From positions 25,376,872 through 25,440,871 of the forward strand of contig NC_031495.1 of NCBI RefSeq assembly GCF_000237925.1: a DNA stretch of 64,000 bases. The letters run 5' to 3'. The notes under the pieces were generated by a model that did not search any database, was not told where the DNA came from, and saw only the letters and a program-made list of their open reading frames with translations. Source of the stretch: Schistosoma mansoni (Eukaryota; Platyhelminthes; Trematoda; Strigeidida; Schistosomatidae). The stretch's first letter is position 1. The number at the start of each line of letters is the position of its first letter. Positions 35,201-46,378 of the stretch are shown piece after piece. The position numbers and the translations under genes are program-made.

Positions 35201-35337
35201 TTACCGTAAGTAGCGATCGGTTTTCCGTTTGCCGCCTGTAAACTTAAAACAGACTCGCGAAGTCTGTCGTCGGGATTTGCTGGAAGAACGCTAACTTCTG
35301 CGCCAGTGTCGACGAGGTAGCGAACTTTCGTAGTCAC
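32255..35337 (-). CDS. Element A pol region: PR-RT-RNaseH-INT
   Basis: The enzyme-coding region of the LTR element. Motifs in order: aspartic protease active site [13 protein letters not shown]; reverse transcriptase with [31 protein letters not shown] and the YVDD catalytic box; RNase H with [13 protein letters not shown] and FTDHKPL; integrase with a His/Cys zinc-binding region ([20 protein letters not shown]), then the DDE-type core ([30 protein letters not shown]). This order (integrase after RNase H) is the Ty3/gypsy arrangement. It follows gag directly, as the family normally has it. Confidence 0.9.
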
Positions 35338-35384
35338 ATCCGTGACATATAGGAGGCGGCTGTGTTCGCCGGCTACGGTTGCCG

Positions 35385-36218
35385 TTAACGCGTGCCGGCT
35401 GGGAAGTTTCCCGAACTGTTCTTCGTGTCACTCGATTTTGGGGTCGGATAATTGCAGGGCTTCCTGCAATTTCTAGAGGATTTACCGTACTGGTTGTGAT
35501 ACCAGCACCAGTCGGGGTTGTCTGTCTCTCGTGGTCGAGAGACAGATCTCTTACGTGAAACGCTCCTACGTGAGGATTTTGACCGACTACGGTCATTACG
35601 AACTCTAAGATATCTTGTAAGCGTGTGACATAGTTCGGCCATGTCAGTCGAGGTCGATTGGGGTTTTTCTTTGATAGTAAAAACCTCGGCCTTAGAAAAT
35701 TTGGTGATTTCCAAGATTCGATCGGCAGATGCAGCTAGTTCATCTATGGCATTGTTTTGAAATGAAACAAGCACTGCCTGCACCTGTTGAGGGAGTTTAG
35801 ACAAGAAAAGTTGTCTAAATAGGCCATCATCGAAAGTTCGTTGGCCGATGACTTCTCTCATCCTAAGCAACATGTCTGTCGCAGAACCATGTTGCAAGTC
35901 GATATTGTTAAGGAGTTGGTCTAACCGTTGTCGATCAGTTAGGTCTCCGCGTTTTAAAATCGATAGTTTAAGCGTTTCGTAAGGTTCGGGAACATCACTA
36001 GTAAACATACTAGGTGTTACGTACCTGTTAAACTCGCGCGGTAACGCCTTAACTACCGCGAGGAAACGTGTGCGCGAGTCCGTGATTCCGTGCATGCAAA
36101 AATCGGCTTCTGCATAGCAGAACCAGGACTCGATATTGTCGGGCCAAAATGGCGTTAACTGAATCGAAATAGGGGGAATAGACTTTAACTTATAAACCTT
36201 GGGTGAGTGTTCCGTCAT
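35385..36218 (-). CDS. Element A gag-like protein
   Basis: A 277-residue open frame. The capsid-like N-terminal half has PFWPDNIESWFCYAEADF, RFLAVVKALPREF and LDQLLNNIDLQHGSATDMLL. The C-terminal part is rich in Ser and Arg and carries CWYHNQYGKSSRNCRKPC, a C-x2-H-x9-C-x3-C knuckle. CHCC in place of the usual CCHC is the diagnostic trait of the CsRn1/Kabuki clade. Confidence 0.88.
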   Translation of the reverse strand: MTEHSPKVYKLKSIPPISIQLTPFWPDNIESWFCYAEADFCMHGITDSRTRFLAVVKALPREFNRYVTPSMFTSDVPEPYETLKLSILKRGDLTDRQRLDQLLNNIDLQHGSATDMLLRMREVIGQRTFDDGLFRQLFLSKLPQQVQAVLVSFQNNAIDELAASADRILEITKFSKAEVFTIKEKPQSTSTDMAELCHTLTRYLRVRNDRSRSKSSRRSVSRKRSVSRPRETDNPDWCWYHNQYGKSSRNCRKPCNYPTPKSSDTKNSSGNFPAGTR

Positions 36219-36375
36219 AGTAATATAGATAACGAAAAATGTCTAATTAAAATATATCCGGAAAAAGAAATTCGCGAAAAAAAGTATATCACAATATATA
36301 AAATTCAAATAAAGAATAACAATGAATAATAATATTCCAAAATGGAACAGACTCACAGCATATTGACTTGGTGTA

Positions 36376-36398
36376 CCAGATCACGTCGGTCTCAGCAA
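36376..36398 (-). other. Element A primer-binding site, tRNA-Trp type
   Basis: Immediately inside the 5' LTR the minus strand reads TGAGACCGACGTGAT, 13 of 15 bases like the expected complement of the tRNA-Trp 3' end (TGACCCCGACGTGAT, from general knowledge). Confidence 0.65.
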
Positions 36399-36724
36399 TG
36401 ACGATGCAACGGATGTTCTAGTTTTACAACTAGCTACCAGTAGCACCTTCTATATTCGATCGTTCCCAGTCAGATAGAAATCAGAAGTCAGACGAGAAGA
36501 GGCAGGAAAGATATATTTGATTCGTTACCAATATATCGAGGACTTTTTCTATAAGCTGGCTAATGAAACGTAGGAGCTGTGTCCCACGCCGTGTTGAAAC
36601 GTGATCTGGTACGGATGCATGACCGAAAGCCTTCAGTTAAACAAGTCCACTTAAACAACATGGTCAGCATCCAATGTCGAACACTTAATGAGCTATTGAT
36701 TTTGGGGAATTATTTACAGCTACA
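36399..36724 (-). repeat. Element A 5' LTR
   Basis: 326 bp, flanked on the outside by the matching ACAT at 36725-36728. It is the upstream LTR for the minus-strand element and would hold its promoter. Confidence 0.95.
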
Positions 36725-36728
36725 ACAT

Positions 36729-37880
36729 GATGCGCTATCTTAATTCTGATCAATTCAAAGACATCACTATGCAATACTTCTGTCGAAATTTTTTTTTTAA
36801 ATAAGTGTATTTAAAGATGTTTAGGTAACAACATCTTAGGATCCAGGGTTGGTTCGCACTTCAAAAAGGGTGACGTTTATGGATAAACTGATGTAAGTAA
36901 CTTGACAGGTGTTATGCATAAATAACATGAGGTGTAGGCCAAAACTCAGTACAGTCGTTTCATTATATTAACTACTATATATTAATGTTTATTAATTGGT
37001 CTTCAACCATATATAAGTGTATTAATGTATCCAGAAGGTGTTATTCTCTTATAAATAGGTCAAAATGTGAAAATGTCTCACAAACCATACAGTTTATGTC
37101 TGTGCCTTAGATATTAGACTTTTCCTTAGATACATATGTATCCTTAGTCTGAATATCCCTTCATTCTCTAACTCGGAATGCAAGACGTAATCCTAATTAG
37201 CTTTCATTTGTAAGAAAAGGTGGAGAGTGCTCCTTTAATGTTTTAATGGAAGTTATTTCTACCATCAAATGGTATAACTGTGATAAGAACTGCAAGTGAG
37301 GCCTACTTCTGGTCCAAATTCAATCGGAAACAATCCAATAGAAATTGGTTTTCCATTTGTCCATTTTTAGCGCAACTATATTGTACCATGAACCTAGCCT
37401 GGAATTCTCCACAATCCTTTGAGAGGTCCGAATTTTCGTTACTTCATACAAGTCATAACCTCATTTACTCGGTCACTGGCAAATCCACACAAATTTGAGA
37501 GCGAATTCGTAGAAATATTTGTAGTCGTACGTATAACCCGAGCATGAATTAAATCCCTTTGTGGATGAGCTTTTGTACAGAAAACGGAAGTCTCATGTGG
37601 AATAGAGTAACTAGATATCTTAATATCTCTTAAGATGTAAAATTACTATGCGCAACTATGTGTTATTAGTTTTGCAGTGATAGCTTCTTGATCTTGATGA
37701 GATTCGAAGGTCATTTACTTCGTTTCCATAATAATGTTTCCCACTTTACCTAAATATATGTCTCATCTATCGATAAAAACCAGAAGGAGGAAGGAATAAC
37801 GCAAAAAAGGAACTGCGCAAATATGAGAGAAAAATAGAAAAGAAACGTGATATGGGCAAGCACTAATCATGCTATTTAGA
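36729..37880. other. Intergenic spacer
   Basis: AT-rich DNA between element A and the next LINE. No supported gene or repeat. Confidence 0.4.
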
Positions 37881-37899
37881 GCTGAGAATATTGATAGGC

Positions 37900-40130
37900 A
37901 GATTAAAGGTATAATCCATCGTATGAATTATATATGGTGTTGACGATCTCAGGTACACCATAGCGTTGAAGAAAGTTCCACAATATTCTCATATTCACAC
38001 TGTCAAAAGCTTTCTCATAGTCAAGGAAGCCGGCGTATGGTGACGAGTTCCATTCATTTGATTGCTTAACAATGGTGCGTAGTGTAGCGATTCGGTCAGT
38101 GCACGATCGATCTTTACGGAGTTCAGACTGTTGATCCCAAAGTTGGGCATCTACTGAGTCCTTCACCCGTGTTCAGCAACACTGTTGAGAACTTTTCCTG
38201 GTACTGACAGTAGTGTGATACCTCTGTAGTTCTCATACTTTCTCTGGTATCTTGATGAGGTATTTTTCTTTTCAGTCTGTCGGTACTTGTTCCTCTTCTC
38301 AAATCTTCCTGAATAGAACGTGGAACATGTTTGCAGTTACTTCTTTGTATGAGTTCAGTGCTTCAGCTGGTATGTTGTCTGATGCTGCTGCTGCTTTCCC
38401 ACTCTTGATTTGTCTGAAGATCATCCTGATTTCTTTGATTGTTGGTGGAGTGACATCTGTAGGAAGGTCTGTGGGTGCCGCTTCGATGTCCAGTGGGTTC
38501 AATGGAGATGGCCTATTCAAGATTTTCTCAGTGTTCTACTCATTTAATCCTCTATCCTTGAATTTCAGTGATTGTCTTTCCTTCGTTGTCCTTTACCAGT
38601 CTCTCTGGTTTACTATATTTCCGTACCAGTTTCTTCATCGAGTCATATAGTTGTTTCATATTTCCACCTGTTGCAGCTTTTTCCGCTATTTTCTCTAGGT
38701 CTTCCACATATTTCTGCTTGTCAGCTCTAATGCTCTTCCTCACATGCTTGTTTGCTTCCGTGTATTCAGCTTTTGCCTTGACTTTCTCCCTACTCGTTTG
38801 GCTGGTGTTAATTACTATCTCCTTATTCTTCTTCCTTTCTTGAATCTTGTTTAGGGTTTCCACAGAGGTCCATTCCTTATGATGATTCTTGCGACACAGA
38901 ACTTCCTAACACGTTGAAGTTAACGCTTCTTTGACCACTTTCCAGTTGTCCTCCAAAGTAGTTTCTTGTTCTTTCAGTAGATCCTGTAGAGCTTGGAACC
39001 TGTTGTTGAGAGTTATCTTGAATTCGTTGAGTTTGTCAGCATCTCGAAGGAAGGCTATGTTGAACCTTTGCAATGCTGTTTTCCAGTTGTCCAGTATTTC
39101 TTTAGCTTCAGTTTCATCTTAGCAACCACCACGTGGTGATCAGAAGCTATGTCAGCTCCTCTCTTGGTTCTCACGTCTTCCATTGACCTTGTGAAATTTT
39201 TATTGATACAAATATGGTCGGTCTAGTTCTCTGTAGTTTGACTCAGTGAAACCGATGTAGCTTAGTGTATGCGTTTGTGTGGGAATGTTCTGCCGTCTAT
39301 AACCATTTTGTTGAATGCACATAAATTTGTAAATCTGTCATCATTTTCATCCCTTTCTCCTAGTTCATGTCGTTCCATGATATTTTCATGCCCTGTGTTG
39401 TCCATTCCAACTTTGGCATTTAGATCTCCCATCAGGATGGTCAGGTCTTTTCCTAGGGACTTTTCCAAAGTCGATTACAGCCTCTCGTGAAACTGATCTT
39501 TCTCGTCTTTATTGCTATCATTGGATGCATAACATTGGATAACATCCATGGTGATCCCCTCATTGGTTCTGAAAAATGCTTTGATGATTCTGGATCCATG
39601 AGATTCCCATCCTATAAGTGCTTTACGTGCTTCTTTGAACAGGATCAGAGCAACTCCCTGAGTGTGTGGAGCATTTTCTTTTTTGTGACCAGAGTACAAC
39701 AGCATCTCTCCCGAATCTAAGGTTTTCTGTCCAGCATGGGTCAAATGTCTTTCACTTATTCCGAGAACCGCTAAGTTGTGTCTGCTTATTTCTGTAGCCA
39801 TTTGATTAGTCCTCTCGGTTTTCCATATTGTCCGGACATTCTATATTCCTTTATTAATTGTTACTCTGGCTGTTAGAAGGGGCATCTTCCTTGTGACGTC
39901 CGAAGAATCTGGGCTCTCACTATGAGGCGTCATAATTCCTTTGAATGGGTATCCTTCATCTCGAAGAACAAAGTTTAAATGCTTCAAATTGTTTATTCTG
40001 GTTAGTGTTTTTTAGGAAGGCTGTTTTCTACGGGATGTAGTTGCCGACCCCATACCCAACCCTCCTCCTTTGCCCGTGCTCGGGACCAACAGTAACCCTA
40101 GGAAAACTACAGGCGGAGATTTTTTCGCTC
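37900..40130 (-). mobile_element. RTE-lineage LINE, 5' half only, broken
   Basis: Minus-strand LINE. From its 5' end: a GC-rich leader (about 40130-39870); APE-type endonuclease with RHNLAVLGISERHLTHAGQK and KENAPHTQGVALILF (39801-39475) and ILMGDLNAKVGMDN (39468-39262); a Lys/Glu-rich linker (38863-38552); RT opening with PPTIKEIRMIFRQIKSGKAA (38520-38299) and CTDRIATLRTIVKQSNEWNS, LDYEKAFDSV, LWNFLQRYGVPEIVNTIYNS (38166-37903). It stops abruptly before the catalytic FADD box, with no 3' tail. Several stops and frame changes are present. It resembles the same lineage as the fragment at 2085-3155 but keeps the complementary half. Confidence 0.88.
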
Positions 40131-41072
40131 CTACGTTTTTCGTTTCAAGGTCATTTATTGGTTAGTAAACACATAAATTAAGGGCAACAATGTGATCAAA
40201 AAGAGGAGTAGTTTATTGTGTATCACCATTCATTATTATTACTTTCTGCAACGTAAATAATATTATTACTACCTGAGTTCATCTCATTTTAACGGTCTTC
40301 CTGCTTAGTTACAGAGTGATTTATGGATTTGTTATTCCAGTTACTTTTGATTTCTAATGCTGCCAAAGGTATCAATAAAAGTTCCTTGTAACCGAAAATC
40401 TCAATGCCACACTGTTATCTTGTAGTTTATGGTAGGCTTAGTAACCCTCAGTAACGTCAACAAGTGTCATTTTTTATCGCTAACTAAAAAGATTGGTTTA
40501 ACTTATCAGGTTATGTGTATTATTCAAGTAAATTACAAAAATGATCTACTAATCAGGACTAACAAGTGACTAGGACGAAGAGTTTCTAGATGTGGTAAAC
40601 ATTTCTATGATCTAGTCGCCACCTGTTAATTAATGGCTTACTAATGATGTATCAGCCACTGGACCTGTTTTTGAGAGACGTTGTAATCTTTTGAAGTTTA
40701 AACAGCTGCCGCTAAATTATCTGACAGTATTTGTTCGTTACTGAGTAAGGATTTAGAATGCTTTTTTCGTCGACATAAACCAGGAGCATTTAAGTCACAA
40801 TATTTAGTATCTTTTGTAAGGATTTCACTTTTGACATTTCCGCCGTCTTCATCCATTCTAGAAAAGACAGTATCAAACTACATTAAATCGTTTAAAGGTG
40901 ACGACTATGCGTACTATCATTTGAATTCTAATTGCTGTTTAAAACAATAGACTTTTGATCGGACTTTTTCAGAAGATATTCCTTGACAAAGTTAAAAAAA
41001 GCAACTGTTTATTCGATCGTCCAGCTTTGCATTAATATTTCTTATATCAATACATAACGTTCAAGATTACTA
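40131..41072. other. Upstream region of the FAM177-family gene
   Basis: AT-rich; presumably contains the promoter and 5' UTR. No clear core promoter motif. Nothing else recognisable. Confidence 0.35.
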
Positions 41073-41177
41073 ATGGATGGTCAACAGTCTGTTGGTGGAA
41101 AATTATCCCAATCCTTACACTTTAGTGATGGTGTTTTTGATCTCGCCAATGAACACAATGAAGAGTGCTCTGACTCA
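41073..41177 (+). CDS. FAM177-family exon 1
   Basis: 35 codons from ATG at 41073, ending ECSDS before donor GTAAGT. Confidence 0.82.
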
Positions 41178-42835
41178 GTAAGTTTGTTTTTCCTTTGAAG
41201 TGTTTTATTTAGGCTTCCGAAATTAAACTACTGCGACTCATTTTCGAGGTACAGATCTACCTACTCAGCTTTAGGTTACACTTTTAGAATGGTACTATCT
41301 GGGTGCTCTAATTCGGGTGAATGAAAGATTCGAAGCTCCCACTTGCTGGTTAAAAGCTGAATCAATTAATCAAAAACCCTCTGCTCCCTAAGATTTTCTA
41401 AAAAAAGTGATTATGATTTATCATAGAGTTTTATGGAATGGAAATCTAGGATTTGCATGGACGTGATTAGTTTGAAACGTTGACAGAAATAGCTTGTAGT
41501 GACCTCATAGTGGTTTCGTGTTTTATTCGTCTTAAACGATAAAACATCTTTGTGATGAGCAAAAGTTCTGTTTTTCCACTTAAACTGGATGATTTTGTGT
41601 TTGTATTCTTGTTATTGTCAGATTCTTCCTACATTTGTATCTTCAAGACAGTTTTTTTATGGGGTAATTTCTTTGTCCTCTATTGTCGCAAGCATTTTCC
41701 TGTTGTAAACAATAAAAATAAATCATAGGAATTATTACAGCATGGTTAAACTGCACAGTCTAATGAGACTAAATCCGCCAAGATATTTTACATCTTAGTA
41801 AACTTCAAAGGGGACAACGTCCCACAGTCTCATAACCATAACCTACTTGATCAAATAAAATATGCACTGTAGGATGATGCGGAAAGATGGTCAAAAGTCA
41901 TACCGTATCTAGTCAATCAACATCATATGATGTCTGTCACGTCATAGATTCTTCAAATTACTATTTACGAATGATAATCGGCCAATCACTGCCTGTCTTT
42001 ACTTACTGACCTGAGCCATCCAATATGTAGGATGTATGTCTTCGTTTGCTGAGTGGTTATAAATCAGTAACTGGAGACCCTAGATAACATAACTCATAGC
42101 TCTTGGCCATTCATTAAGCATGTTTGGTTACTTCGTCTTTAGCTGAATATCACATATTTTATCAATATATTCTATGCGCAACCAGCTTGTTGTAATATCA
42201 CTTTACTTGTAAAGACTTCATTTTGAGATACTTTGAATTGTGATAACCTGTAATAAAGCGTTGAGACATACGTTATTATGTATGAGTAATGTCTTATCAA
42301 GGTCTTTTGGATAGATGGTATAAGTTTTCTAAATTGTGAACAAAATACGTGATAAATCCTCCTCCTATATCTGTATCTGTTTTAACTTTGATCATGAGAG
42401 ATTTTGTTTTTTTTTGTTGTTAGTCCAAGTCTAACAATATTCTATTGCGTGTTATTGATTGGTGCGGGGAAAAGTTGGCATGGAGTTTTGGCATTTCCTC
42501 ACCGAAATATTATTATATAATTGAAAATGCCAAAATGAGAGCGTCGGAACGAGATTTCATCGACTTAGGTGATATGGATGATCCACATGTTGCCATTCTC
42601 CAGGTAGTCTACTTGTTCAATATCAATCTCACATGTTTTATTTGTTTCAAATGCACTAAACGCTTGCATATAGTCTGCTTTTGTGTAATATAATGAACGT
42701 TTGGCTTTTTTGATCGCATAACTATATATATAGGTCCAGAATTGACAAGAGTATTAATTATTAGCATTTCAATTAAAAGTAGTCTAATAGTTACCACTCT
42801 TTTTAATGTGATTGTTATTGTAGGTCGCCAACTAG
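41073..42835 (+). CDS. FAM177-family protein, four exons
   Basis: A small host gene of about 110 residues. Exons: 41073-41177, 41213-41248, 42424-42603 and probably 42824-42835. The first three borders are phase 0. Two conserved FAM177 motifs are visible: SLHFSDGVFDLANEHNEE near the N-terminus (family form HFSDGVLEEYSTDEEE) and LRVIDWCGEKLAWSFGISSP then KYYYIIENAKM (family form CDFLGEKIASVLGISTPKYQYAI). The usual hydrophobic WGPYLWFYMLR segment between them is short or absent. FAM177 proteins are of poorly known function; human FAM177A1 has been linked to the Golgi. The last exon (VAN, stop) is the least certain part. Confidence 0.8.
41178..41212 (+). other. 35-nt mini-intron in the FAM177-family gene
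   Basis: GTAAGT...TTTATTTAG, only 35 nt, with a T-rich middle. Very short introns near gene 5' ends are established for Schistosoma. Confidence 0.75.
41213..41248 (+). CDS. FAM177-family exon 2 (36 nt)
   Basis: Reads ASEIKLLRLIFE between acceptor TATTTAG and donor GTACAG. Phase 0 at both ends, so it joins exons 1 and 3 in frame. Confidence 0.72.
42424..42603 (+). CDS. FAM177-family exon 3: conserved core
   Basis: 60 codons carrying IDWCGEKLAWSFGISSPKYY, the family signature, followed by an acidic stretch (RDFIDLGDMDDP). The acceptor is TTGTTGTTAG and the donor GTAGTC. Confidence 0.85.
42824..42835 (+). CDS. FAM177-family candidate last exon
   Basis: Acceptor GTTATTGTAG followed in phase by GTC GCC AAC TAG. 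It gives a short tail; a different downstream exon is possible because the family's C-terminus is not conserved. Confidence 0.4.
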   Translation, partial: VAN

Positions 42836-43974
42836 ACTGAAAACAGATCAGCCTATTCTGCATTTATTTATCGTATCTGTTGGTCATTAGCTCATTAGCA
42901 ATATAAAGAAATATTTTTTTCTATAGCTTATACATCATATATACTACGAAGCAAATTGAAATGTAAATCTTATTTCCTTGTAAATCCTTCATACAGTTAA
43001 AGCACAAATATCTCTATAAATTTATCTCATTCTCCTACAAATTAAATGATTATTTGATGTAAAGGTATTTATTATCTGGGATCCCGAAGTAGTAAAAGCT
43101 AAATATAATATCGGTCAAGCTGTCGTTTAATTAAAAGTCAACACAACAGACTTATTTCGGTTAGGTCAACCGAAATTTCAAACTGTGGTGTTGGAAAATG
43201 TCATTTCAGGACTGCCATATGTCGTATGAATTTGTTTTCAGTACATTCAGTTTTCGTCTTTGCATTACAATACAACTACCTTGAAAAATTCCTCTTTTTA
43301 TTCATTCAAATTTAACCTTTCCATCAACCTTGCTTCTATGTTTTTAGGTTTTGAAAATATGTTGTTTGATATATGGTCTCTAAAGTTGCATTTATTTTTT
43401 TCCTCCTATTTTCACAGTCTTCGGTGCCAAACAACTATACTCATCCATCAGTTCTTTCATCTGGATAAACGTATCGTGAATAGTTTGACTAATTTTCCTT
43501 GAATCTTTGTGACTTTTCATTGTTTATTCACTATCTATAGATCAATTCAACCCTTAAAGTAGTATTGTCAGATAGTCTGTCACATGTGGAATATATCGTA
43601 TCGTTTTAAGTATTTATATTATTCCATATGAACGTGCTAATTACTTTCTGGCTATAATTTTTGTACAATTTTATTTACTATTAACAATATGTAAAAGATG
43701 CTTATTTACTGCATACTTCAGAAGTGGTTTTTCCTCTGCTTAATGATACATATGTTTCACCATATACTTTGTAGGTATTGCTTTTTTGTAACATGTGTAT
43801 TACATCATTGTTTAATTTCCTTTTTCATCCTGTCGACAAATTATTGAAACTCAATTATCAAACAACACGAGGCTAGGTAATTCAACTTCAAACATTAAGT
43901 ATTATGTTAGGACGAATTCTATGTTTCCCAAACTGAAGTGGATAAATCAATGTTCAAATCTATGATACACTGAT

Positions 43975-44030
43975 TAAGAGTCAAACCTTAACCATTAAGC
44001 CACGGCACCAATCTGTCGTGTAATACATAT
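43975..44030 (-). repeat. tRNA-like (SINE-type) remnant
   Basis: On the minus strand, GTGCCGTGGCTTAATGGTTA resembles a tRNA 5' half with an A-box-like TGGCTTAATGG. No convincing cloverleaf or CCA-side half follows, so it is a SINE or tRNA-derived remnant rather than a tRNA gene. Confidence 0.35.
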
Positions 44031-45947
44031 GAGACGCTTTTACTGAATTTAGTGATGATTTGACTTTTCTGACATCCAAACAATATTCAGCATAGTTATA
44101 AAACACTTTTTAATGAATCTTTGGTAACAATTCTTCCACTTAGTAAGAATAAACTTAGTGGTAGTTGCTGATAATATTCAAAACTAAATGAACATCACTT
44201 CACTGTTTGTTTAATTCTGAAAGCACTGTTTATATTAATTCGCTGTCATACTATTAACTCATCAATTATGTTCCTACAATGTTAAACATTTAATGTGTTG
44301 CAGTTTAATAAAATATAAAAAAATTGATATCTAAAGTTTAGTAATGATTTTGACAGGGAAATCCATCCGTTTGAAAGTTCGTAGTTGAACTGATTTAAGA
44401 TGAATCTGCGGTCGAAATGGGTATTTAAGTTGGCCAATTATCGTGAAAACTTTGATTCATTTGTAGCTTCTTTCTAGCTATTTGTATACATGTATGTAAA
44501 ATGGAAATTCTACAATCACAAGTTAACCTAGTCTTTTGTGTCATGATTCGGAAAAGATACGATATATATTGAACTATTAGCAAATTGTCAGTAGTTAAAT
44601 GCTTTAGGTGAAAGGCACACTCTTTCTAATTGTAGTGACCCAGTTTCACCATCTTGGTCATGTATTGACTGGAAGCAGTAAATTAGATCAGTAACCATTT
44701 GTGAAAAGTTTTTTTTAACTACACGGGGGTCCATAATAGTCCTGTCGTAGAATATAAATTGTTTTATGGTTTACGTTTCTGAATTATAGGGCGTTGTAGG
44801 GAAGCTTCATTATTTATGCATTCAGTTTTGCACGACAAGTAGGAAACCCAAAACAGTATGCACCTAAGTTATTCCCAAAAGTAACTTTTCGGCATGATGT
44901 TTAGTTGTTTAATCAATACTTATCACCTTAAATGTGATAATTACAACAATTTATCGTTTAACCACTCAAAGTCAGTTTCCAAGGTGCTAGTTTATTCCGA
45001 GTTACAAAACTTTGTTCTCTATTCCATAGTTGGTACTGTTTCCAGTTTCTACCCCACTCATTGTTTATATCTGTACGTAAGCTGGTGATTGGAGGTACTC
45101 GTTAGGAAGTCCTGGACTTAGTTTTCATACTAGTTGGGACTCGCTAGCAACTTGAGTGGTATAATTAAGTCACCACTGAGAAATAATTGACATACATGAT
45201 ATTCGTCAGTAATCGGTGACCGACTTAATGTAAATATTTGTATGTCCTCTGATCGACAGTAGTACTCATTATATACGTTTAAAAAATGACATCTATTAGA
45301 GGTATAAAGACCACGAAACAAGTTTTTATCGGGGCTCCCTTTCTCTTTAACACACTTCAAAGAAGTGATTTGAAACCATTTTCTCAACATTTTAACCTAT
45401 GCGCAGCATGTAAGTACTTTTTATCCGTAAGTTCTAGTCAGGGAATTCATCTAATTTCCATTCCTGCACTCCATATATATATATATCATCCACCTGAACT
45501 ACAAGTGTTCTCCACTTATCCGAATTTATGTCATTAAGAATTGAATTCAAACCGGAATAATTAACAGACAGTCGAGTAAAAGATTAGATAAAAGAACAAA
45601 AATATTAAAATGATATTCTAATTAATTTATTTTTTGTTTCTTCAAGTGATTAGCATAACGAAATAAAATGGTAACAGCTTTATTAGAATGGATTATATTT
45701 ATTATGTAATCATTAATTGGGAAACATAAGAACAAGAATAGAAATGATAATAACAATATAAGAATTAAATAAAAGCTACTGTAGGCCATAACTTGTTTAT
45801 TTCAAGTTCTCTTTTTTTTCATTACGGTCCTTTTCTTATCTACGAAATAAAGCTGTTTCGATTGGTTCTTAATTATTATGAAAACGAAAATGTAATTGGC
45901 ATTTACTTAAATAGCTTTCTTTACTCAATAATTTGAAGAATTATGTA

Positions 45948-45952
<5 letters not shown>

Positions 45953-45984
<32 letters not shown>
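45953..45984. repeat. TA microsatellite
   Basis: About 15 TA units in intergenic DNA. Confidence 0.95.
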
Positions 45985-45986
<2 letters not shown>

Positions 45987-46246
45987 TTGGGAATAAGCAT
46001 GTGCGTTGCAGAAAAAGCTGAAACTGTTATTCTTCATTCAATTATTAACTAAGAATTATCGTAACAAGAATAATATCAATTAGAAAAGGCAAAGTAGGAG
46101 TTCAACAGAGAGATTAATAAAAACATGAAGAACAGAATCAAGGGATTATCAATTTGAATAAGCATGCGGTATAATATAAGTTTAAGAATAATAATAATCA
46201 CTTCGAAAACCAAGTATATGGATTCACTATAGTTTCATTGAAGTAT

Positions 46247-46378
46247 TTATACGACTCCCGTTGGTAGATAACGATAATAATGAGGATCACGTCGGGAACG
46301 ACACAAAAGACGTTTGATTCTTCCCCTTAGTTCAGAAGTCTGACTACCTTCAGGATATACTAATCCCTTCCCATAGCC
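46247..46378 (-). CDS. Candidate alternative last exon of the Tyr/Arg-rich gene
   Basis: A 43-codon open segment with TAA at 46247-46249. It follows a good acceptor (TATTTTATTTGTAG) in phase 0. It reads GYGKGLVYPEGSQTSELRGR and ends HYYRYLPTGVV. Its Tyr/Arg-rich composition resembles exons 1 and 2 of the gene upstream, and its phase would fit after exon 2 (57121-57276). Exon 3 already ends in a stop, so this would be an alternative 3' end or part of a separate gene. Confidence 0.5.
   Translation of the reverse strand, partial: GYGKGLVYPEGSQTSELRGRIKRLLCRSRRDPHYYRYLPTGVV

Larger units (their letters stand above)
31387..36724 (-). mobile_element. Young Ty3/gypsy LTR retrotransposon, CsRn1/Kabuki clade (Boudicca-like; element A)
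   Basis: 5338 bp, bounded by two 326-bp LTRs beginning TG and ending CA and by a 4-bp target-site duplication ACAT (31383-31386 and 36725-36728). The LTRs differ at two positions, so the insertion is recent. Inside, in minus orientation: a primer-binding site next to the 5' LTR resembling the complement of tRNA-Trp, a gag region with a CHCC zinc knuckle, a pol region in the order protease, reverse transcriptase, RNase H, integrase, and a purine-rich tract next to the 3' LTR. tRNA-Trp priming and a CHCC knuckle are established traits of the CsRn1/Kabuki clade, which includes schistosome Boudicca. It looks nearly whole, with about one or two breaks. Confidence 0.93.
42836..46246. other. Intergenic AT-rich spacer
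   Basis: Between the plus-strand FAM177 gene and the 3' end of the minus-strand Tyr/Arg-rich gene. It includes one tRNA-like stretch (43975-44030), a TA microsatellite (45953-45984) and a few GC-richer repeat remnants near 45085-45180. No supported gene. Confidence 0.4.
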
